Source of the DNA: Gracilaria domingensis
Taxonomy: Eukaryota; Rhodophyta; Florideophyceae; Gracilariales; Gracilariaceae
Assembly (NCBI GenBank): GCA_022539475.1
Contig: VCMS01000059.1
Location: 62,001 to 126,000 of the forward strand
Length of the DNA stretch: 64,000 nt
Direction of reading: 5' to 3'
Shown here: one piece after another, positions 9,819 through 19,666 of the stretch
Layout of the letters: each line of letters begins with the position of its first letter
Position numbering within the stretch: the first letter of the stretch is position 1
The notes under the pieces: model-generated
What the model was told of the DNA's origin: nothing
Databases searched by the model: none
The model's input: only the letters and a program-made list of their open reading frames with translations
Program-made: the position numbers and the translations under genes

Positions 9819-10296
9819 AGACATGACCCTAACACCCCGTGCTTATCTCGTTGCTCTGCTCTTCTTGAGTTCCCTCATACCTGCGAACTTTCAGAACGGA
9901 GATGGTTCATGAAAGATTCAAATCGATAGGCAACTCCTCTCCAGTCAAGTTTAGTTCTTCCAAGCCGAGGGATTTCTGTGTATCGCCACGGCTGTTGCTA
10001 ATGACTCGAGAGAGAGCGAGGTCGTGTAGAAATATTCAGATCCTTTCAAAGAATCTTTGCACATGCATGATACAAAGTACAAAGCGCATATTAAGATGAA
10101 TTCCTCCGTGATCCCGAATCGTTTAACACGAGTAGTACTCATTGAGTACTATGCCCAAGGTAATCGCAAGGTTCAATGGAGTTGAACACAAGCAAAATCA
10201 TTTCGTTCTCGAAAAACAACCGAGCTCAAACACCTGAATTTGAAAATCAAACTACGTGTATGTAACTAGTTACATCCATCCTGAGGAAGTCAATTG
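9819..10296. other. Intergenic, contains a 9-bp palindrome
   Basis: No gene seen. It contains the near-perfect palindrome at 10133-10151, and the sequence near 10250-10280 is AT-rich, consistent with a promoter for the downstream gene. Confidence 0.4.
10133..10151. repeat. Palindrome, 9-bp arms with 1-base centre
   Basis: TAGTACTCA and TGAGTACTA are separated by a single T. It lies about 150 bp upstream of the RpiA-like gene, so it could be a dimer-binding operator-like site. Confidence 0.5.
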
Positions 10297-11610
10297 ATGT
10301 TTCTCTCTGATTCATCCCTCATGGCAACTTTGGACAAACCATTTGGTCTCGTTCTGATGCACCCTTTTGCCTTAAGTTCTGGTTCGTCGTCTTGGCTCCC
10401 TGTGGACAAACCGTATTTATATTTTTCATCCGGATCTCATCTTGTAAAGATGGTAACCTTCGTTTCCAACTACCTCGCACTGCCCAACAAATCTTCCCAG
10501 AATCGATGTGTTCTCCAAAAGTGTACTCAGAAACCTAGTCATGATCGTCGGAGTGGACCGAGAGCAGCAGCGAGTCGAGCCGAGGTTATCGCACACGGAA
10601 TTGAAGCAGCTCTCGAAGATTATCTCATGACCGGCATGAACATTGGAATCGGAGATGGTAGCAAAGAAGTCCTTGAACCGATGTTGGACTCCATTGCCTC
10701 CATGGTGAAAATTGAGCGCCTCGTTGACGTTGCGTTCCTGGGGACATGTAAAACTTCACGATCGTTGCTGCAAGAAAGAGACCTACCAAATGACTTATCA
10801 GTCAATTTCAAGCGCGAAATGGATTTGTTTATCGCCCCTGTGAGTCGAGTCGATGGCGATTGCAATGCGGTCTTGGATTCCTTGGAGTTTGGCGGCCCTC
10901 GATACGCAGCTCATATGGCGAAAAAGGTCGTGTTACTGACTCATGAAGACGATCTCCAAAAATCCCGAAGTGGCCTGGAATCAATACCGGTTCAGCTTGT
11001 GAACTTCTTGCCTGACGTAGCAGCAAAGTCGTTGTTTTCAGACTCCCTTTTTGCAGCAGGTGTTAGGGGCGTGTCATTACGAGAAGGAGAAACGAACTTA
11101 GCAGACGTATCGCTTGCTCCTAACAGTGTACCCCTTATGGTCGTCGAAGAACTGGCAAGATTGCCTCAGGTCCAGGCAGTGGGTTTCCTCCCAGCTTACG
11201 ACAAAACCACCGTTGTTGTAAGTACAACTGATCTACAGCCATTCGAAATAACCCCAATTGGCTACTCTCTTGCAAGAAGCAACGAGAGCAGTACTCCGTT
11301 GAGCTTCGAAAAGGTAAAACAAGAAATCCGGCAACTCGATGGGAGCTGGGCGCTATCTGACACCAGTACGGGCACTTGTGGTCTCACGCGGGAATTCACC
11401 TGCGTGAGCACTGAAGCTGCGGAAGCTTTAATACGACATGTTCACTTTCTGACAAAAAACGGTGGACGTTTTGCGGAGCTCAAGCAAGTGCAAAACAAAG
11501 TCTTCATTGGGCTTGGGGAATACGGATCAACATCCCTGTACGATGTGGACTTGTTAATGGCGAAGGCTCTCACGAAGACGTACGCAGCCGTAAAGAAGCC
11601 TGTTAATTGA
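10297..11610 (+). CDS. RpiA-like / pterin dehydratase-like fusion, both active sites altered
   Basis: The protein is 437 aa from the ATG at 10297. A second ATG at 10450 gives 386 aa and begins a Ser/Arg-rich leader (MVTFVSNYLALPNKSSQNR) that looks like a plastid or mitochondrial presequence. Residues about 95-320 align in order with ribose-5-phosphate isomerase A: GMNIGIGDGSKEVLEPML fits the phosphate-binding GVGTGST loop, and IPVQLVNFLP fits LPVEVIPMA. The catalytic DGADE is replaced by APVSR (180-184), and the KGGG lysine and the later Glu are lost. Residues about 335-432 resemble pterin-4a-carbinolamine dehydratase (W, LTREF, NKVFIGL, LYDVDLLMAKAL), but the catalytic His-His pair is Gly-Gly (388-391). 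The likely reading is a two-domain non-catalytic protein, perhaps organellar. The fold assignments are by eye. Confidence 0.7.
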   Translation: MFLSDSSLMATLDKPFGLVLMHPFALSSGSSSWLPVDKPYLYFSSGSHLVKMVTFVSNYLALPNKSSQNRCVLQKCTQKPSHDRRSGPRAAASRAEVIAHGIEAALEDYLMTGMNIGIGDGSKEVLEPMLDSIASMVKIERLVDVAFLGTCKTSRSLLQERDLPNDLSVNFKREMDLFIAPVSRVDGDCNAVLDSLEFGGPRYAAHMAKKVVLLTHEDDLQKSRSGLESIPVQLVNFLPDVAAKSLFSDSLFAAGVRGVSLREGETNLADVSLAPNSVPLMVVEELARLPQVQAVGFLPAYDKTTVVVSTTDLQPFEITPIGYSLARSNESSTPLSFEKVKQEIRQLDGSWALSDTSTGTCGLTREFTCVSTEAAEALIRHVHFLTKNGGRFAELKQVQNKVFIGLGEYGSTSLYDVDLLMAKALTKTYAAVKKPVN

Positions 11611-12471
11611 TCCTGAAACCCAAGAAAGACTTTTTAACTAGAAGGGTAAGGTTACTGCACAAGGGATATACGAGGGATGTAAGGTTAGAAACGAAGTTAC
11701 TTGTCATGAATGCCATTGGGTGACGACATCAATACCGCCCGCATTGCTGTTACTAGCCCACATCATTCTCTCTGACGAACGCAAGTCAGAAGAGTCCCAG
11801 ACATCCCTGTATATGACACTGTACAGGTACAAAGTAGGAATCATCGGCTGAGACACAGGCGCCAAAGCATCTGGAAAACCAAAAAGTCTTTCATTAGACG
11901 GTAGCCTTCTACTACCGTCCCCCCATTGGTTGTCTCCATGACTACGTCCCACAATTACTTTCGAAAGGCGCCATGTAAGACTCTTGCGGTATGGCATGCG
12001 AGAACAGTTTGTAAGCCATTCAAACTATTGCCTCGTTGATGCGCATCACCAACTCATGCTGGAGTGTGGCTTGTGCTCAAGGCAGACGATCCGGTGTAAA
12101 ACAGTGAGCACTTTGACGACACAGCGCTGTCAGTGCCTAGCTAACGCTTGTCTCCTGCACTGGCTCTGGACATGAAGACGACATATTGTTTGTTCTTCTT
12201 TCCCTGTGATCTATACATACATAGGTCACTTAGAAGAACATACATCTGAACGAGGACGCACGTGTGTATTGCACAGGGATATATGCAATACACACCGAAC
12301 GATGCATAAAGCTAGTTGCAACGACGGACACAGAGAGTTCGCGGAATACGGTACGCAAAGGTCCACAGAGACAAACGTATAATCGAAACGGCGAACATAG
12401 ATATATATATGCACATGTCCAAGAACGAAAAACAAGAAGGCAACAAGCATGAACATAAGATTGGCGCACCA
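11611..12471. other. Intergenic, convergent; contains a 12-bp hairpin
   Basis: This is the shared 3' flank of the RpiA-like and tetraspanin-like genes. The only structure I can support is the hairpin at 12262-12295. Short frames here have no family features. Confidence 0.4.
12262..12295. repeat. Hairpin, perfect 12-bp arms, 10-base loop
   Basis: Arms GTGTGTATTGCA (12262-12273) and TGCAATACACAC (12284-12295) are perfect reverse complements. It lies about 180 bp downstream of the tetraspanin-like stop codon, so it may be part of that 3' UTR. Confidence 0.6.
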
Positions 12472-13263
12472 CTACTTGTCATCCTTCTCAAATGATACCG
12501 AGTTACACGTGAAGAAAAGAGCAATGAGCGAAAGGATGCAGGCAGTAGTAGAACCAGCGAGCAACATAGCATTCCAACGTATGAAGACAGCGGACATTCT
12601 CCCCCGACAGCCCGGGTATCTTTCAATGTTGAAGAGAGGTTTGCCTGCTTCGTGTTCCGGCAAGCAATTTGTGCCACAACGAGCAAAATTCTGCGTGAGA
12701 GAACCTCTCTGACAGTCGCCGGTCTCGAATCCGTGACAGCCCAATTGAAACTGGATTTGGCATGGTAGAGTGGAGTCATCAGCAAGCTCCTTGACCCAGG
12801 CTGATCGCAGCTGCTGCGCAAAATAGGAGCGGTTTTGTGACGCGCCGTAAATAACGAAAATGGAGGCGGCCATAGCGGTAGCCAGAAGAACAGCAGTGAA
12901 AAGCAAGCCCAGCACGAAAAAACTCTTGCAAGCGACTGCACGGCGATAAGAAGAACAGACGCACCACAGAAACAAGGCGAGCAGCGTAAGCGGCATGACG
13001 GCAATGAGCGTGAGCAAGGACACGTGCGTGAGAACAAGCATGATGGGATTCCAGTGGAACTGAAAGACGCTGATTCGCATGGAAATGAAGGAGTAGGCGC
13101 CGAAAATGGAGCTGATGACGGCGGCAGTGACCAGGGAAAGAAAGACGGTGCATAACGCAGGGTACATGGAAATGCACGGGCAGTATCGATCGCAGTGGTA
13201 GCCACATGACACAGGCTGCCGACCGCAGCAGCAGCCGCCGACGCAACAGCCGCAACAGCGCAT
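12472..13263 (-). CDS. Tetraspanin-like four-pass membrane protein
   Basis: The protein is 263 aa from the ATG at 13263; the frame continues upstream only to a TTG. The N-terminus is strikingly Cys-rich (MRCCGCCVGGCCCGR, with more Cys to residue 38), a likely palmitoylation cluster facing the cytosol. Four hydrophobic segments lie at about 35-60, 74-103, 115-139 and 229-252. The loop between segments 3 and 4 is large (about 140-228) and has six cysteines, with CQIQFQLGCHGFETGDC resembling the CCG region of tetraspanins, although the paired Cys of CCG is GC here. Short cytoplasmic tails and a large second loop fit a tetraspanin-type membrane organiser. Divergent claudin-like or orphan four-pass families are alternatives. 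It is divergent from the secreted protein gene. Confidence 0.72.
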   Translation of the reverse strand: MRCCGCCVGGCCCGRQPVSCGYHCDRYCPCISMYPALCTVFLSLVTAAVISSIFGAYSFISMRISVFQFHWNPIMLVLTHVSLLTLIAVMPLTLLALFLWCVCSSYRRAVACKSFFVLGLLFTAVLLATAMAASIFVIYGASQNRSYFAQQLRSAWVKELADDSTLPCQIQFQLGCHGFETGDCQRGSLTQNFARCGTNCLPEHEAGKPLFNIERYPGCRGRMSAVFIRWNAMLLAGSTTACILSLIALFFTCNSVSFEKDDK

Positions 13264-14041
13264 CTCACAGGCGCGCGCAGCGTCCGCCGACGACAAGCAA
13301 CGGCCGCGAGGCGGACGACCACCGTAGTCGAAGAGCGCGCGGGGACGAGACGGCTCTCTCCGCCTCTCTCTCTTTTTCGTTGTCCGCCCCTCTCTTCTCT
13401 CCCTCCGCGCTCGGCGAGCGTTGCGTGCCGTAGCAAGAAGCTGCTACATACAGTGCGACGGCGGCGAAAACGCAACGGCGCGCGGCGGCACGATGTAAAG
13501 CGATGGCTAGCCTTCCTGTAGCCGCAGCGGGCGCGTAAGCAGCCGGCGGCTTACCGCAAAGTGCTGGCTCTGATTGGCGACGCCGCGTCACGGCGATTAT
13601 TGTGAAGGTTAAACGCGCCAAAGTCTGGCGGGTCAGGCTGCTCGCGCCATGCGCCACAGATCATGCGCACGCTCTCTGATGGTGAACCAGCTCCGACGTG
13701 CAGCGGAACGCACGTGTGCGCATGGGACACGTCGCGCGCTGACACGGCGCGCCACTGCGCCGCATCCTGCTGCCTCTGTCCGGCGAGGAGCGCCACGCTA
13801 CGCCACTGCCACGCGGGCGGCGACGCGCCCGCGCGGACGGGGCGCCGCCGCGCGCGCGCGCGCCGCGGAGGGGCCGCGCCCGATGTCGCGCGCGATGCGG
13901 CGGGTGCGCCCGCCGCGGCGTACCGTAATGCGCAGCCGTCGCGCCGTTTTAAGCGCGTCGCGCGGGCGGCGGCCGCGGCGGCGAAGCTGTACGCTGCTGC
14001 GGTGCTGAGTTGCTCTCGACTGGCTTTGTCTCTTGCTCGCT
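13264..14041. promoter_or_regulatory. GC-rich divergent promoter region
   Basis: The gap separates the tetraspanin-like (-) and secreted-protein (+) genes. It is very GC- and CpG-rich, especially 13740-14000, and has a CCAAT box on the minus strand (TGATTGGC, about 13571-13578). The many overlapping open frames in it follow from low stop-codon frequency and show no domains. Confidence 0.45.
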
Positions 14042-14623
14042 ATGAAGTTTTCGCTCCCGCTTGCTGCGCTTGTTGCCGTTGTGCACGCTGCGCCCTTTGT
14101 CGTCCCGCCGCCGGCTCAACCTTCGGCCTCGCTCGGCGATAGGCTGGCGAATGAACATGTGGAGCGCTTGGTCAGGATGATGGTGGAGGGTGAGGATGAC
14201 GTGGCGGCCTCAATGGAGCCGATGATCACTCCGGAGATTCAGATTGCCATGCGTGAGATCGGTGAGGGGAATTACACCCCGATGGAAAACGAGCCGGAGC
14301 CTGGGTCGCAACCGGAGTCGCAACCGCCCCTGGAGGAGGACGACGACGGCGACGCGCCGCTACCTTCCGCCGAGGCCGACATTCAGATTGTCATGCGTGA
14401 GATTGGGGAGGGTAATTATACCCCGGAGTCGCAACCGCCCGTGGAGGAGGAGGACGAGGCGCCGCTACCTTCAGCCGGCGCCGAGCTTGAGGTTGAAATG
14501 GACGTTGCTATGCGTGAAGAGGCGGAGAGCGATGACCCGACGATGTCTGCTGAGCCAGTGGATGTCATGGCGACTGAGCCGCCTGTGCGCTTCCCGAATA
14601 ATCAGCGCCCATTCCCGGTCTAA
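14042..14623 (+). CDS. Secreted acidic protein with internal repeats
   Basis: The protein is 193 aa from the ATG at 14042. It begins with a clear signal peptide (MKFSLPLAALVAVVHA, probable cleavage before APFV). The mature part is acidic and rich in Pro and Glu. A repeat occurs twice: residues 65-112 and 113-147 share IQIxMREIGEGNYTP, then ESQPPxEE and APLPSA. A third, decayed copy (VEMDVAMREEAESDDPT) follows at about 151-167. There is one cysteine-free chain and no membrane anchor, so secretion is expected. I know no family with this repeat. Nearly identical repeat units point to recent internal duplication. Cell-wall or mucilage association is possible but is inference. Confidence 0.68.
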   Translation: MKFSLPLAALVAVVHAAPFVVPPPAQPSASLGDRLANEHVERLVRMMVEGEDDVAASMEPMITPEIQIAMREIGEGNYTPMENEPEPGSQPESQPPLEEDDDGDAPLPSAEADIQIVMREIGEGNYTPESQPPVEEEDEAPLPSAGAELEVEMDVAMREEAESDDPTMSAEPVDVMATEPPVRFPNNQRPFPV

Positions 14624-17600
14624 CTGTAGTGTTTTTATTGTGATAACTTTGTACTTGTATCGGTTTTATCCAGGCTATATCTGCTGATCAACGTTAGCAT
14701 TCTAATCTTAACTCTAAATGTAGTGCTCATCCAAGTTTTTAACATTACCGCTGCCTTCACGTACATAATGGCGCATGTCACTGGTGTTACAGCCTTTTGA
14801 CTGGGGTGTAGACTCGGCGGGCCCGTCGTGAATCGGAAAGACGCGCGCCAGTTTTTAAAACTACGGCGAAGGCTATTATGCGAAACGTGCAAGTCCCTTT
14901 CACTTTTTGTTGAGCGACCGTGCTGACCCGGTGCTGTTGCCGTGCACCAGCTCGGTCACCTTTGTGTTATGGATGGCCTCAGCCATATTTCCTGGGGCAC
15001 GTTGCTCAAGCGTTCTGCGAAGGACAGGGCAGTGGCGTTCTCCCTTGTGATTGGAAGCAGCAATCATTTTCATGCAGTTCCAATTCAAGAGACATCAAAA
15101 TGGAGTGGTCTGTGATGGTGGCTTCACTGGGCATGTGTGACGTTCCAGCCGATCGATTTCTGTAACTCGTATGCGCTTGTGCCGTTTTTTGGAGATGAGT
15201 GAACTGGAGACAGTCAACTTTCCGTATCTTCTGGCCCGTTTGGCGTGGTTGCTACAGCAGTATCTAGAAATGTAGAGGACAAGCGAAAAGGTGTGGACAC
15301 AGGGGGGATTGGCACACGTGGGGGATCGGGCTTCCGATTTTTAAAGCGAGATCGGCGCGCTGCAGCAGCGCAGCATGCTGTGCCTCATGCAGTTTGAACA
15401 AGCTCGGTTTCGGCGACGTGGCGACGCTGACTCAGCCCCGCGAGCTTTTGTACAGCTGCTGCTCTCTGCATGTAAAGAAAAATATCACGATTGACGTGCA
15501 AAGGAAGTGAAGATATCAACGATCTGGGTGAGACAGAGAATCTTGCACATCAACAGCGAAAAAGGGCAAGGCACGTACATCATTGTTGGACTACTGTAAA
15601 GGCTGTTTGTGCTCCTTTTGTTGAAGGTTGCGCTCGGGATGAACAGAAAACGGTCGAGGTTGAGCGTCAAAGGATTTACTGAAGAGCAGTGTTTGAAGAT
15701 ATGGTGACGTTAGGGTTGTGAGAAACGATGGCGGTGGATGGAGGCTGTTTGATGGCGCGATTGGAAGATATGGTGTGCTCCTGACGACGTCCGGCTGTAG
15801 TGCGAGAACAGCGATGATTTTTAGGGAGATATTGTGGGCGTGCGATTTGTATGGGTGAGAAAAGTGCGAAGACGTTTGGTGAAGCGCTCCGTGATTAAAA
15901 CATGGAAGATTGGAGCACGAGAGCGCGGCGAAAGAACACAATCAAGCCATTGTGTTGATGCCATGCCAGTGGCGAGAGGCCTGGCGGGGGCAGCAGCTGT
16001 ATGCACAGACAAAGCAAAATACACGGCGGTACGGGCACTGCTCGAGACTTGTGTACACCGTCGGTACCGTCGGTAGAGTCACCCCCGCGTACTGTATGAT
16101 AGCGTGACCGACGACAGCGTGAGCGTCTGCGGCGCGATTAAAGCAAAATTCCGAAAAGCGGAAGTGCAGCGCCTTGCAACTGCACTGCACGCTGCAGGCG
16201 TTTTGATTGGAGAAGAGCACTGTAATACATGACTGCACGGAAATACGGCGCGCTGTGGGTGGTGTAACGAGCAGATTTTTTGGGCGCCGCTTTGACGCTT
16301 CGCGGCGTTGACGGCCGGCCAAATATCTTGTGGTGGCCACGGCCCGTCGTGGCGCGCGCGCATCCGCCTCGTTGGGCGGCGGCGCAATCAATTGGCGGTG
16401 TAACTGCCGCGCATCCGCTGCCAACGCGGCGATTTTTCACGCAAGCGCGCCGCCGGCGCGGCGCACGCGCACCCCCACAGTAGATCCGTTGGCGGCCGTC
16501 GCTCGCCCACGCCGCTTCGCTGTAAGCGCGCGTTTATTCGTTTTCGCGCGCCGCTGATTGGGCAACAAGCGCGAAAACTACTGAAAGATCGCTTTTTTCG
16601 GCGCACCTCTCATTGTTGCGTGTGTGAACCACATGAGAAAAGGTAAATGCGTGACGCCGGAATCGTTTGCTCATGCGGTTGGAAGCGCGCAGCGAGCGCA
16701 GCATGCCGTCACGCGCTCGTCATGCACGCGCGGTGGAACGTGTGCCCTGCCCGGCCCCCCAACAGCATAATTATGCAAAAAGTGAGCAAAATAATTAGCG
16801 CCCGCCTTACGTAAAGCTTACCAGCCGTTCCTACCATCGTGCAACAGCACGCCGTCACACAGTGTTGTTGAAAACCGATTTTTCTGCGCTGGTTTGCTCT
16901 ATTCGCGTGAGATACACCAAATTGGTTTGTTTATCTGCGCCCGTACAATGGCGCCCGAAAGACAAGCCATCAGCACCTCGGGTGCCCTGCAGAGCGCGGC
17001 CATACAGCTTGCAGAAAAAAAAAACTCGCTGCCAATCTTTGTTAACGTTGTGCCTCGCTGCCAACTCCTTTTTCCAGCCGCACACGCTGCCTAGCAACCG
17101 CCGTCTGTTATTTTCCACTATTTTTAATTCCAAAAGTTTTAGTTTCGTCTGCTCCGTTTTCTCTCAAGCTCGAGTTTGAAAGACGAATAATCACTGGCAC
17201 ATTTTTGAGCTCGCGCGTTGCTTTTGATCACGCGTGTGGCCGCTTCCATGTATTGAGAAACCACAACTTTGCATAGAAAAAAAAAAAAAAAAAAGAGGTT
17301 AATGCAACGCTTCGCGCGCAGCGTGCGCTCTCAATGGTCGCTTGCATATCTGCGCAGAATCGTTGCTGTGTACTTCTTCCTTAAATGCGCCAATCACAGT
17401 TGCCGCAACAGAGGCAAATGCACCTTTTCATTTTGTCCCACTTCGCACCACCACACGTGCCTCGTCAAACAACTCCGTGCCACATTCGACCCCATTTCGT
17501 TCTCGAACTTGTCGTTAACCAAACCCACAATTGTCTCGTCTTTCTTGCGCCTTCCACTGCTAGTTATTAAAAACTCTCCCAAAAACCCCCAGTTGCTGCT

Positions 17601-18864
17601 AGCAACTCCACCACCGTAGTGTTGTTGCCCGCCGCCAGCCCAGTCCACGCGCTCGCACAAGTCCACAGTTACCCCAGATACCCGTACTATGCCCAGCCAC
17701 GCTTCTTCCGAGTTGCCCCCCAAAACCTTCTAGATGCATCGTCTGGCTCGTTGCCTCAGGTTGTGTACTGCTGCATGTACTGGCGCGTATCGCCAGCAGT
17801 TTCAGAGCACATGCTCGTTGCTTCTCAAAACAAAACCACCCAACCACCACTTGTCATAAACGAACATGCCTCGGCTTGGTACATTCCCCCACGCATGACA
17901 CACGTCACGCTGCCACAATGGAACTGCCACTGGCTGTGTCGGTACAAGCCCCTTCTCCACGCAGCACACAGTCCTGCAATAATTCACATGCGCCCGACCG
18001 TTGTTGTGAAATCAATGGCACCAGGTAGTCATCACTCACCACTCTTGAGAAATGCTCTCCGAATAACCTACGGACAGCGCACGACAACAAGCCTGCACAC
18101 GCTTGTCGGTGCAATTTGCAGTTCACACCGCGTCTCTCCTTCCTCAGCGATTCAACTCTCTCGTGCACACTGCCGTTTCGCTTTCGATAATAAGCAAACA
18201 CTTTGTTGACGACATGTTGCCCGAATATACGTCTTGGTAAAGTTGCCAGCTTCGTGCAATTCAATGGCACGGGAGAACCAGACGGCTGCCGTTGACGTTT
18301 GGCTACTCCACGCCGAGAACTTCGCCCTTGCGACATGCGCATACGGCTCTTATGTGCTTGTGCTGCTGCGATGGATCCAAGTGCCAAGCACTTGCATGAG
18401 TTGGGCTCTCAAACACATGCGACTGTTCATGGACTCTCAGGGGGCTCAAAATGATTACAACTCTGCTGCGCGTGTTACAACTTGTGGATATGCCTGTTTC
18501 AAAGCGAACATCGAAATTGAGAGCGCAGACATGCGTCCTCCCGAGGTTGGTTCGAATGTTTCACGCCTGTTTGAGCGCGAGCTAAAAAAAAAACGTGTGT
18601 AGAGCGCCAGACACCGAATGGTTTACGTGGTTGCGAACAAAAGAAGGGCGCGTGCCGAATTGCCTCACATTCAAAGTGCTGAATGGACCCGGATCAGCCA
18701 CCATGTCAAGGCCAGACGCGAGAACGGAGAGTCTGCTCTCTGCGGTGTCAGGAACAAGCAGTGAGCTGGAATCGAGCGTCTGGCAACCACAGCCTGTGGC
18801 TGAACACTGTATAGAACGCAGTCAACATGGAGAACAAGCGACGCGGCGCGGAGCGAGCGGGCGA

Positions 18865-18948
18865 CGCGCGACAGTGGCAGCCGCCACGACGCCGGCGGGT
18901 GAGCGCGCCGGCGGGTGAGCGCGCCGGCCGGCGAGCCACTGTCGCGCG
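18865..18948. repeat. 14-bp inverted repeat enclosing a 16-bp tandem repeat
   Basis: Arms at 18865-18878 and 18935-18948 (CGCGCGACAGTGGC and its reverse complement) are perfect. Inside, GCCGGCGGGTGAGCGC occurs twice in tandem (18891-18906, 18907-18922), followed by a partial third copy. It is a GC-rich potential cruciform. Confidence 0.6.
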
Positions 18949-19551
18949 CGGCGGAGCGCGAGGTGCAGTGGCACTGCGCGCCGCCGCGCGACATACAAGC
19001 CGTAAAGCAGCGCGCACGCGGCGAGCGCCGGCCGCGTCGAAAAGCACGAGCGCCCGTGCGCAAGCGCCGACCGGCGACGCTTTGCGCCGCTCCAGCAGTC
19101 GCGCCTCTTCGCCACGACAACAGCTCGCGGCGCGGGCGCGCGCGCGCGCGCACGCGACGCGCCGCGCACGCGACTCGCCGCGCAGCGCGCGCGCCACCCA
19201 CGCGCGGTGGAACGCCAGCGCAGCGGTGGAACGGCGCGTTCCCACCGCCCCCCGCGGCGCCCCATTTCATGGCGGCCGCGCGTGCGGGTGACGCGCAGAT
19301 TCCACGCGTGACACGGCGCGCGCTCATGAATGGCCGATATTTTTGGGCGTGGCGTTGGCGCGCGCGCCCAGACGCGCCCCCGCAACCTCGCTCGCTCGCG
19401 TCGCGCGTGTGCGCCGCGCGCTGCGCGCGAGCGCGCACTTACTCGCCCGCACTCGCGCCGCCACCGCCGCGGCGCTCGCCCCACGCGCCGCGCGCCGTCC
19501 CACCCGCTACTTTGCCTCTCCCCCAGCCCATAGACCACGTCCCACCCTCCT

Positions 19552-19572
19552 CCCCCCCCCCCCCCCCCCCCC
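19552..19572. repeat. Run of 21 cytosines in a pyrimidine tract
   Basis: An uninterrupted C21 sits within a longer C/T-rich tract about 95 bp upstream of the LRR-fusion ATG. The opposite strand is poly-G and could form a G-quadruplex. The run length is likely to vary or be mis-sequenced. Confidence 0.7.
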
Positions 19573-19666
19573 TCCCCGCCCGCCGCCCTCCTCCCCAACC
19601 CCGCCCCCTTCTTCGTCGGGCCACCCCTCAGTTCGTGTTGCGCCTCCCCTCCCACCCGCACCCGCA

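Larger units (their letters stand above)
14624..19666. other. Gene-free 5-kb block with CCAAT motifs and GC islands
   Basis: I see no convincing gene. The longest frames (17619-18209 on +, 17905-18387 on -) lack an ATG start or known domains. The block alternates AT-rich stretches (14700-16000, 17150-17600) with GC-rich ones (16280-16760, 18820-19660). It holds at least six ATTGG/CCAAT motifs (15050, 15760, 16206, 16391, 16557, 17390), an 18-A run (17277-17294), a stem with a tandem repeat in its loop (18865-18948) and a 21-C run (19552-19572). Its last part must include the promoter and leader of the gene at 19667. A non-coding transcript is possible. Confidence 0.4.

Noticed and set aside
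17277-17294. Run of 18 A (and 13 A at 36737-36749) as retroposon tails
   Set aside because: No target duplication or element body is recognisable upstream.
17619-18209. 196-codon frame on the plus strand
   Set aside because: It starts at GTG, has no signal, domain or repeat, and sits in a block with no other coding sign.
18530-18575. GGTTCGAAT resembling a tRNA T-loop
   Set aside because: The closing T-stem bases do not pair and there is no acceptor stem or anticodon arm around it.
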